DNA of 36,377 nucleotides from a virus: positions 1 through 36,377 of IMG/VR virus record IMGVR_UViG_3300043427_002463. One strand, written 5' to 3'. The notes beneath the pieces were generated by a model that was given only the letters and a program-made list of their open reading frames with translations, did not search any database and was not told the DNA's origin. The position numbers were made by a program, and so were the translations under genes. Below, piece after piece: positions 14,159-20,646 of this stretch (its first letter is position 1; every line of letters starts with the position of its first letter).

Positions 14159-15424
14159 ATGGCAAAGAAAATTGATGTTTCTTGGATTGCAAATGAGATG
14201 GCTACTGACGAAGAACTCGCGGCGGTAGAGTCTGCGCTTGATGCTCGAATAACAACCCTTGAAAACAACGCGCCAAATCCAGAATTCAAATTTGTAAACT
14301 CCAAAAGCGATTTTCCCACCCCTTCTGGGGGCGTTATCACCCTAGAAGATGGGGTAACTTATTTTATTACTAAGACTATCGACCTGACCGGAGACAGGAT
14401 TGTAGCCGGAAACAACACTGTTTTGTTGGGCGGTTCTTCCGAAAACTGTTATCTGATCTCTACTGGTCTTTCTGCCTCAACTGCTCTTATCACCTCTGTT
14501 TACTCTCTCCCTATGCGGAACCTGTCCATTACTCACGGAACCGCACTTAACCTGGACGGAACTGGCAACGCTACTGCCGCTCTTGACTGGTTTGGAGTTA
14601 ACTTCGTGAACTGCGCAACGGTCGGAACAATCAAGACTTATTCAAACTTTATCATGTCCGACTGCGCTCTTTTGTCATCGGCAAATATGACATTCGACGG
14701 AACTATCGGTACGGTCGGATTCGTTAACTGCCTTTTCTCCGGGGTTGCCGGACAGACGACCTTGAACTTTCCATCAACGCTTACGATTACCAGACGTATT
14801 CGCGCAATCTATTCGAGCTTTGTGGCGTTTGGCGCAGCTACGGCAATTTTTGTTGATCCATCTGCTGTCATTCCAGTTGAGAGCTATATCTTGGATACCA
14901 TCAACTTTTCGGGTGGGGCGACGTATACAGGCGGTGTGACATATACCGATAACAAAGCCTTTTTTTCAAACTGTAAAGGAATCGTGAACAGTTCCGAGAT
15001 CGGCCAGATGTACTACACTGACAACACCGTTCAGAACGGTATTGCGACCACTAACGTCTTTGAAAAGATTGAGGGCGTTACAACAGCTTCAACAATTAAC
15101 CAAAAGTTTGACCACACCAATAACCGCCTTACATATACTGGGGGGTTGGTGAGGTCCTTTAAAATTACTGCTTCGATCTCAGCAAACTCTGTTACAACTC
15201 AGACTGTAATTATTAAGACAAGGATTGCGAAAAACGGAACGACTTTGCCCGAGTCCGAGTCTCAAGCAACCACATCGGCTACTGGAAGGAACGAGAACTT
15301 TTTCTCTCAGGCTATTGTTGAGTTAACCACGAACGACTTTATTGAAATCTTCATTGCGAACCAGACAAACGCTAACAGCTTGCTTGCAACCGAACTTAAC
15401 GTGATTATCGAAGCCCTAAATTAA
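14159..15424 (+). CDS. Beta-helix tail fibre/spike-like protein
   Basis: The start is ATG at 14159 (421 residues) with GGAG upstream; an earlier in-frame start at 14114 would lie across the terminator stem. Residues 5-40 form a short helix or coiled coil (DEELAAVESALDARITTLEN, the same style as the preceding fibre). Residues 50-300 show short repeated strands with recurring NFVNC and FVNCLF patterns, suggesting a parallel beta-helix. The last 95 residues (SFKITASISANSVTTQT to EFNVI-like end) resemble the beta-sandwich tips of other phage fibres. A receptor-binding or glycan-binding role is inferred. No catalytic residues can be assigned. Confidence 0.7.
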   Translation: MAKKIDVSWIANEMATDEELAAVESALDARITTLENNAPNPEFKFVNSKSDFPTPSGGVITLEDGVTYFITKTIDLTGDRIVAGNNTVLLGGSSENCYLISTGLSASTALITSVYSLPMRNLSITHGTALNLDGTGNATAALDWFGVNFVNCATVGTIKTYSNFIMSDCALLSSANMTFDGTIGTVGFVNCLFSGVAGQTTLNFPSTLTITRRIRAIYSSFVAFGAATAIFVDPSAVIPVESYILDTINFSGGATYTGGVTYTDNKAFFSNCKGIVNSSEIGQMYYTDNTVQNGIATTNVFEKIEGVTTASTINQKFDHTNNRLTYTGGLVRSFKITASISANSVTTQTVIIKTRIAKNGTTLPESESQATTSATGRNENFFSQAIVELTTNDFIEIFIANQTNANSLLATELNVIIEALN

Positions 15425-15447
15425 CGCATTTATTAGGCTATTTTTAT

Positions 15448-15475
15448 TGGACATTTCTGGATAGTGTCATATTAT
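15448..15475 (+). promoter_or_regulatory. Sigma70-type promoter for the C-tail-anchored gene
   Basis: TGGACA (15448-15453) is followed after 16 nt by TATTAT (15470-15475); each hexamer differs from consensus at one position. The predicted transcript would start about 15 nt before the ATG at 15496. A perfect 7-bp inverted repeat, TTTCAGC/GCTGAAA (15475-15481 and 15490-15496), overlaps the start region. It could act as an operator or as an mRNA hairpin with the GGGG ribosome site in its loop. Confidence 0.6.
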
Positions 15476-15495
15476 TTCAGCTAATAGGGGCTGAA

Positions 15496-15993
15496 ATGGA
15501 CTATCTAGTAGAGTTTTTGGACACTGGGGCAAGAGTAATTAAAGACCCCCATCTCGTAGACAAAAAAAGACATCTTCCAAATGTCCTTCTTAATCCGAAG
15601 ATTTCTCACTTGAGAGGCATCTCCCCTTCGTTCTGGATGCGGGACGGAGAAGGCATTTCCGTAAAAGATTTCAACGAATCTAAAAAGCAGGTTTTAGATT
15701 CGATAGAAGACTTTCATTCTTTTGCTACCGAGAAGGATCTTCCCTTCTCTAGCTCCTCAAAGTTCTTCACCAAGATCAGTGAAATTGACGCAAAGCACGA
15801 TGAAAAGATTATGAATCTTCACACGAAGATCATGTTTCATCATGACGATATTTATACAAAACTGAGAGAATTGAAGTTAGAATCTCAGATGAAGCATCAC
15901 CTTCTTGAAGCCCAGGCCAGGACCACTAAGAAGATCGGGATGATACTGTTTTTGTCGTGTGCATTGGCAATCCTTTTGCTAAATGTTTTGTAA
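15496..15993 (+). CDS. C-tail-anchored membrane protein, possible moron
   Basis: This 165-residue protein lies between two fibre genes but does not look like a virion protein. Residues 1-60 are mixed alpha/beta. Residues 60-140 are strongly charged and helical, with coiled-coil character (DDIYTKLRELKLESQ). Residues 146-165 (IGMILFLSCALAILLLNVL) form a single C-terminal membrane span, so the bulk would stay in the cytoplasm. It has its own promoter and the ribosome site AGGGG. Separate expression in a late operon is typical of cargo genes that alter the host, for example superinfection exclusion, but no family is recognised. A structural role is less likely. Confidence 0.7.
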   Translation: MDYLVEFLDTGARVIKDPHLVDKKRHLPNVLLNPKISHLRGISPSFWMRDGEGISVKDFNESKKQVLDSIEDFHSFATEKDLPFSSSSKFFTKISEIDAKHDEKIMNLHTKIMFHHDDIYTKLRELKLESQMKHHLLEAQARTTKKIGMILFLSCALAILLLNVL

Positions 15994-16011
15994 AAGTATC
16001 AAGGGGTAAAG

Positions 16012-18558
16012 ATGGCTAAGATTTACGGGGCATTAGAAGTAGCACAGCTTGAGTGGTTCGCGGACGCAAGCAAACCAAGCCCAAGCACCTATGCGTACCG
16101 GGTTATTTATGTCACCGATCTGAAGCAGATCCAAGTATCTGACGGTTCTGCATGGATTCCGTTCCTGAATACTTCTACCAACCAGACTATTGCCGGAGAC
16201 TTGGCTTTTTCTGGTACTGTTACCTTCTCCGGAGCGCAAAACTTTAACGGCGCACACAAGCTCGGAGTTACCGCAGACTCTTCTACCGGAGCGATTACTG
16301 CTCTGGTTCCAACCACTCCTGTCATTGAATTGACCGGAGCCGCCACCTCTGTTGCAGGTATTTCGTCTCCCGCTTCGGGGTCTTTGGTCATGATTGTAAA
16401 CAGAAGCGGAAATTCTGTTCAGATTTTGAACGAAGACGCGTCTGCTACCGCCGCCGAAAGAATTTTGACCGGGACAGGAGGATCTCTTACTCTTACTAAT
16501 AACGCATCTATTTTGCTTACTTATGTGGGCGACAACAGATGGCACGTTATCGGGGGAACTGGAGGCGCGGGCGGTGGAAGTAAAAACTACTTTCAAATCG
16601 CAGACGCAAACCCAAATTTTAAACAAGGAGTGGTTGCTCCTTGGTCGGCCTGTACCATTACCCTTTCTTCAGGTATTCCTTCCGGAACTCCGACTCTTTC
16701 GGCCACCCAGATGGCCCTGTCAATCGACTCGGTAAGCCCTCTCGTTCAGAGCGAAAGCCTTTACAATCTTAAACTTACTAAATCTGCCGCCGCCGCTTCA
16801 GGACAAGGCTTTATCTCTGGAGTCCTTACTATCGACGCAGAAGATATTGCAAAGGTCATCAAGGGATCTTTTAGCTACAAGGTATCTTCCGGTACGGTAG
16901 ATTTCACCGGAGGCGCATCCCAGTCTCTTGAGATTTGGGTTTACAACGTATCTTTGGGTCGGTGGATTCAGCCTATCGGATACCGTGGCATGAACCAATC
17001 TTCCGGAGTGGGAAGCGTTGAGTTTACTTTTCAAAGCGACAGTTCTGGAAGCCAGTACCGAATTGCGGTCATCACAGCAAACGCAAGCTCGACCGCATAC
17101 GAGGTTATTTTTAACAGCTTCTTTATGGGTAAACAGTCTCCGTCCTACGGAACTGTTACCACTATTACTGACTGGTCTTACTATGTCCCAACATATAATT
17201 CTGGATTTAATACTAGGTCTGACCCTCAGTGGTATTATAGAAGAGTCGGGGATAAGTTAGAGGTAAAAGGCGGTTTTGCGCTTGGTGGAACTGGATCTTT
17301 TCCAAACCAACCGACTCTTGGAACTGGGAATTTCACATTTTCTATTCCTTCTGGACTATCCGTAGACACCGCAAAACTTCCAAACAACTTTTCTATATTT
17401 GTTCCTCCATCTACGTACATCACCAATCCAGGAACAGTGCCAGTCGGGATTGCTCGCCTTTATGATGCCAGTGTTCCTTCTTCGGTAGGATATGCCCAAG
17501 TAGTCTATGTCAACACGACTACGTTCTCTATTCTTGCAAACACCGCAGGAAACAACGTAGTTTCTCAAACGGTTCCTTGGACTTGGGCTACTTCAGATGA
17601 AGTTCACGTGGAGTTTTCTGTTCCAATCGTGGGGTGGTCTTCGACCGCAATTCAGCTTAGTTCCGCGTCTGACTCAAGGGTTGTTGCCGCCAAGTTTAAC
17701 ACCACACAACTTAGAACTATCAATAACACCGCACCCGCCGTTGTTTTTGAAAACGTCATTTTCGATACTCATGGAACTTACAACTCTACTACTGGGGTTT
17801 ATACTGTTCCTGTTTCCGGATATTACAAAATTTCTGGCTACCTTCGCGGGTCAGCAATAGCAGTAAATGGAAACTATACTGGGTTTATTCTTCGGGTAAA
17901 CGGGGTTCTTTCTGCAAGCAACACCGCCCCCGGAATTTGTGGAACCAGATCATCTGCGGCAAACTCTTACAATCCAGAGGCTACCGGATCAAACATTTTC
18001 CGACTCAATGCAGGAGATCAAATTTCTTTCGGTGGATTTAGCGACACCGCAAGCACTACGTTTAACGATGGCTTTACTTGTATAAGCGTTGAAAAAGTAA
18101 ATGGACCCTCTGTCGTCGCAGCTACCGAGACAGTTGGATGCCTTTACAACACGACAAGCGTCCAGGTAGGTATACCTTCTGGGGGATTTTATTACGTTGT
18201 AACCGTAAATAAAACCAAAGTTTTTGATACACACAACGCATTTAATACCACTACTGGAACTTATACTGCGCCTGTAAGCGGGTTGTATCAGGTATCCGCA
18301 GGATATGCGTTTGTAGCAAACGCAACTGGCGAAAGAAAAATGTATATTGCATCTTCGGAAGCATCTTTCACGGCAGATAATATGCTCGGAAACGCGTCTG
18401 CTCCAAATATGCTTTCTGGCTCTGTTCTTGTCCCTATACGGGCGGGGCAGACAGTTGCCGTTGGAGTGTTTCAAAGTTCTGGAACTACCCTGAACAACGA
18501 CATTTCAATCTTCCTTCCAATGAACTATTTCTCTTGCGTGAGAGTCGGAAATTACTGA
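16012..18558 (+). CDS. Large tail fibre with C-terminal C1q-like domains
   Basis: This 848-residue fibre protein starts at ATG 16012 behind AAGGGG. Its N-terminal part contains GDLAFSGTVTFSGAQNF and a Gly-rich linker (GGTGGAGGG, near 181-189). The centre is a set of beta-rich domains. At the C-terminus two related domains (about 550-700 and 700-848) share FDTH followed by TTG.YT.PVSG.Y..S. This is the C1q/TNF-like signature (hydrophobic strand, then aPvsGlY), and later AGDQISFGGF or AGQTVAVGVF. C1q-like jelly rolls trimerise and bind ligands, so these probably form the receptor-binding tip. Confidence 0.8.
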   Translation: MAKIYGALEVAQLEWFADASKPSPSTYAYRVIYVTDLKQIQVSDGSAWIPFLNTSTNQTIAGDLAFSGTVTFSGAQNFNGAHKLGVTADSSTGAITALVPTTPVIELTGAATSVAGISSPASGSLVMIVNRSGNSVQILNEDASATAAERILTGTGGSLTLTNNASILLTYVGDNRWHVIGGTGGAGGGSKNYFQIADANPNFKQGVVAPWSACTITLSSGIPSGTPTLSATQMALSIDSVSPLVQSESLYNLKLTKSAAAASGQGFISGVLTIDAEDIAKVIKGSFSYKVSSGTVDFTGGASQSLEIWVYNVSLGRWIQPIGYRGMNQSSGVGSVEFTFQSDSSGSQYRIAVITANASSTAYEVIFNSFFMGKQSPSYGTVTTITDWSYYVPTYNSGFNTRSDPQWYYRRVGDKLEVKGGFALGGTGSFPNQPTLGTGNFTFSIPSGLSVDTAKLPNNFSIFVPPSTYITNPGTVPVGIARLYDASVPSSVGYAQVVYVNTTTFSILANTAGNNVVSQTVPWTWATSDEVHVEFSVPIVGWSSTAIQLSSASDSRVVAAKFNTTQLRTINNTAPAVVFENVIFDTHGTYNSTTGVYTVPVSGYYKISGYLRGSAIAVNGNYTGFILRVNGVLSASNTAPGICGTRSSAANSYNPEATGSNIFRLNAGDQISFGGFSDTASTTFNDGFTCISVEKVNGPSVVAATETVGCLYNTTSVQVGIPSGGFYYVVTVNKTKVFDTHNAFNTTTGTYTAPVSGLYQVSAGYAFVANATGERKMYIASSEASFTADNMLGNASAPNMLSGSVLVPIRAGQTVAVGVFQSSGTTLNNDISIFLPMNYFSCVRVGNY

Positions 18559-18569
18559 GGTAACAGACG

Positions 18570-19037
18570 ATGAAAAAAGTAATTGCAAAGCACAGTAAGA
18601 CCGGAGAAATTTTGCCAGTATTCTCCACAACAAAAGAGCCAGAAAAGTTCATCAAAGAGGCGATTGAGAACGAGTACTGGGGCAAGGCTGAAAGAGACGT
18701 TCCCATCTCCGCAGACTACGACGCAGAAGACGTTATAGAAGAGTTCGACCATGTAATGACTCCGGCGATTGATGAAGTGGTAAACGAGTCTGGAGAAGTC
18801 GTCCAGGAAGCCATTCCTGCGGTTCTTGTCAAAATGGTAAAGCTCCGGGCCGAATACATTATCGAGATCCTGGACGTTTCCGCAGAAGCAGACCTAGCCG
18901 AGTGCATTGCAAAGCGGAAAGCCGAGTATCCGACCCCAGAAGAATTTATGAACGCGTGGTTCGATGGTGGAGAGTCTGGGCTTAACTCCCTCCATGCCAA
19001 GCGTCTTGAAATCAAAGCCAAATATCCAAAACCTTGA
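18570..19037 (+). CDS. Hypothetical protein downstream of the C1q fibre
   Basis: This 155-residue soluble, acidic protein begins behind GAGGTAACAG 11 nt after the fibre gene. The C-terminal part (YPTPEEFMNAWFDGG...SLHAKRLEIKAKYPKP) looks like a compact helical domain, while residues 40-90 are acidic and Val-rich. Its place after the long fibre suggests a fibre assembly chaperone, but no known chaperone motif is seen. It could equally be the first gene of the lysis segment. Confidence 0.7.
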   Translation: MKKVIAKHSKTGEILPVFSTTKEPEKFIKEAIENEYWGKAERDVPISADYDAEDVIEEFDHVMTPAIDEVVNESGEVVQEAIPAVLVKMVKLRAEYIIEILDVSAEADLAECIAKRKAEYPTPEEFMNAWFDGGESGLNSLHAKRLEIKAKYPKP

Positions 19038-19044
19038 GGTAACT

Positions 19045-19218
19045 ATGACTAAGAAGGGCGCGTCGTCTTTGGAAGTTATTATGTGGCTGCTCGGGACCAT
19101 TGGAGCCGTGACAGCTTATGCTCACATGACTTTCATTACTTACCGAGAGGTCGCCCCGAGACTCGATAGGATAGAAGGCAAGATTGATTCAATTATTGAA
19201 AAGGCGGGGGAAAGATAA
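19045..19218 (+). CDS. Small N-terminal membrane protein, lysis-cassette candidate
   Basis: The start is ATG at 19045 (57 residues), chosen for the strong GAGGT ribosome site; an upstream in-frame start at 18964 lies within the previous gene. One membrane span covers about residues 9-31 (LEVIMWLLGTIGAVTAYAHM). A charged amphipathic helix follows (RLDRIEGKIDSIIEKAGER), resembling small XhlA-like or holin-associated proteins. It overlaps the next gene by one base. A holin, antiholin or spanin-like role is inferred from location. Confidence 0.65.
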   Translation: MTKKGASSLEVIMWLLGTIGAVTAYAHMTFITYREVAPRLDRIEGKIDSIIEKAGER

Positions 19219-19379
19219 TGGATATTTTAGAAATTCTTCACAAAGCGCAAGAAGTGATCGGGATGGTAGTAATGATTCTTAGCGGAGCAGTTGGTATCGC
19301 CATGCTGATCCCTGGGGAACATCCCGACAAAGAGCTTCAAGCGGCTATCGACTTCTTGAAGCGGTTTTCTAGGAAGTGA
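19218..19379 (+). CDS. Small membrane protein, holin candidate
   Basis: This 53-residue protein overlaps its neighbours by one base at each end (TAATG and TGATG). It has one hydrophobic span (GMVVMILSGAVGIAMLIPG, about residues 15-33) flanked by charged ends and a basic C-terminus (DFLKRFSRK). This is the general form of single-span holins. Translation is probably coupled to the previous gene because no independent ribosome site stands out beyond GGGGGAAAG. It sits three genes ahead of the endolysin. Confidence 0.6.
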   Translation: MDILEILHKAQEVIGMVVMILSGAVGIAMLIPGEHPDKELQAAIDFLKRFSRK

Positions 19380-19555
19380 TGCTGAAAGAGCTAATTGCTC
19401 TTATCTCGGGGATCTTGCAGTTTCTCCCAGAGGTCAGAAAGCTCATCTATCTACTTCAAAAGTCACCCGCAGAAAAAAAGACGGAAATAACAGAATCGGT
19501 AGGCGAAGAGGCAGATAAATTAAAGGAAACAGGGAGGCCGACGTGGGAAAAGTAG
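19379..19555 (+). CDS. Small lysis-region protein
   Basis: This 58-residue protein has a hydrophobic or amphipathic N-terminal half (MLKELIALISGILQFLPEV) and a charged C-terminal half rich in Glu and Lys. It begins at the overlap with the previous stop (TGATG) and its last 13 nt overlap the lipoprotein gene in another frame. The nested arrangement resembles Rz/Rz1 spanin pairs. However, the N-terminal segment is only weakly hydrophobic for a membrane span, so the function is open. Confidence 0.6.
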   Translation: MLKELIALISGILQFLPEVRKLIYLLQKSPAEKKTEITESVGEEADKLKETGRPTWEK

Positions 19556-19821
19556 GTCTTGGATTTACAGTTGGATTGATTCTCTCTGCCTGTGTCTCTG
19601 CTAACTTTCCTTTCAAATACTATACGTTAGAGGCCGCGTCTTACGACGGAAAGCTCCTCGGGCCACACTCGGACAAGGATCTACTCCTTGCTATGTGTAC
19701 CCCGACAGAGATGGACCGGGGGCCTTGCATAGTCCTATTTACTTCCGAGTTTCTCAGGCTGAAGGATGCTTACTTGAAGTGCCAGGTAGATTTAGATGCC
19801 GTATCAAGGGGGATTGAATGA
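19543..19821 (+). CDS. Lipoprotein, possible outer-membrane spanin
   Basis: This 92-residue protein starts at GTG with GGGAGG upstream, inside the end of the previous gene. Residues 1-17 are a lipoprotein signal ending in the lipobox LSAC, so Cys17 would be lipidated. The mature part (75 residues) has three further Cys residues and is mixed in character, not the Pro-rich stretch of classic Rz1. Its place between membrane genes and endolysin suggests an outer-membrane disruptor. It overlaps the endolysin start (ATGA). Confidence 0.65.
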   Translation: MGKVGLGFTVGLILSACVSANFPFKYYTLEAASYDGKLLGPHSDKDLLLAMCTPTEMDRGPCIVLFTSEFLRLKDAYLKCQVDLDAVSRGIE

Positions 19822-20201
19822 TTAGCATGAAAGAGCTTAACAAACATGGATACCCAACCAATCCTACGATCGAGGAAAATCTAAAGATCCTCCACCAAAG
19901 GATGAACGAGCTTAGACAAGCGTGGGCAAAGCCCATGATTATCACCTCGGGGCTTCGCTCGGATGAAAAGCAAGCTGCCCTAATTGCCCAGGGCAAGTCT
20001 AAGGCGGTGGGGTCTAAACACCTTGCAGGAGCAGCGTGTGATGTCTTGGATAAGGACGGAAGCCTTGGAGCATGGTGTCTTGAAAATCCTGACATTCTTA
20101 GGCGAATTGGGCTGTGGTGCGAACACCCTGAATACACCCCAGGATGGGTACATTTCCAGATTATGGCCCCAAAGTCAGGAAATAGGTTTTTCATTCCATA
20201 G
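19818..20201 (+). CDS. Endolysin, M15-type peptidase
   Basis: This 127-residue enzyme fits the VanY/M15 zinc carboxypeptidase group used by phages to cut peptidoglycan peptides. SGLRS (44-48) starts the core. SKHLAGAACDV (66-76) gives zinc ligands H68 and D75, and WVHFQ (110-114) gives H112. E102 or E105 is the likely general base. There is no signal peptide or membrane span, so release depends on a holin. The start overlaps the lipoprotein stop, with AGGGGG 5 nt upstream. Confidence 0.9.
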   Translation: MISMKELNKHGYPTNPTIEENLKILHQRMNELRQAWAKPMIITSGLRSDEKQAALIAQGKSKAVGSKHLAGAACDVLDKDGSLGAWCLENPDILRRIGLWCEHPEYTPGWVHFQIMAPKSGNRFFIP

Positions 20202-20205
20202 GTTT

Positions 20206-20233
20206 TTGGGTACACTGAGTAAAACATTATAGA
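20206..20233 (+). promoter_or_regulatory. Candidate promoter of the tail-tube/ejection gene block
   Basis: TTGGGT is followed after 16 nt by TATAGA in the 67-bp gap after the endolysin gene. A small inverted repeat, GAGGC/GCCTC (20232-20249), lies just downstream. Neither hexamer is a good match, so this is a candidate only. Confidence 0.3.
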
Positions 20234-20268
20234 GGCCGATCATAGCCTCCGAGTCACAAGGAGATACT

Positions 20269-20646
20269 ATGGCTACAACGCTTTCATACGGATATATCCA
20301 ACCGGAAAACGGGGACAAAGGTTCGACATGGTTCCCGGCTCTAAATGACAATATTCAACAGCTAAATGACCACACGCATGATGGAGTAACCTCTTCGCTC
20401 ATTCCGGGAACGTCTGTTTCTTCTAGTAGCGTGTCTATTCCCGCCGCTTCTTGGGTGTACGATTCGGTCGGTCGCTATCGTCAAGATGTTGCCGTTCCCG
20501 CCGGGTATAACATGGACAGCTACTCCATCACTTTCAAACTTTCTACTGGGGAGATTATTCTCCCATCCATCATCAGAATCTCTGCAACTTCGTTTCGAAT
20601 TTTTGGACCAGACAACACGCTTACCTATACGGCGGTATTTAAGTAA
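20269..20646 (+). CDS. Hypothetical virion-associated protein
   Basis: This 125-residue protein is beta-rich, with the segment LNDHTHDG (residues 32-39) that recurs in phage appendage proteins where a His motif binds metal in trimers. The N-terminus (YGYIQPENGDKGSTWFPALN) resembles the base of fibre or neck proteins. The ribosome site AAGGAG is strong. The next gene overlaps by one base (TAATG). Confidence 0.65.
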   Translation: MATTLSYGYIQPENGDKGSTWFPALNDNIQQLNDHTHDGVTSSLIPGTSVSSSSVSIPAASWVYDSVGRYRQDVAVPAGYNMDSYSITFKLSTGEIILPSIIRISATSFRIFGPDNTLTYTAVFK

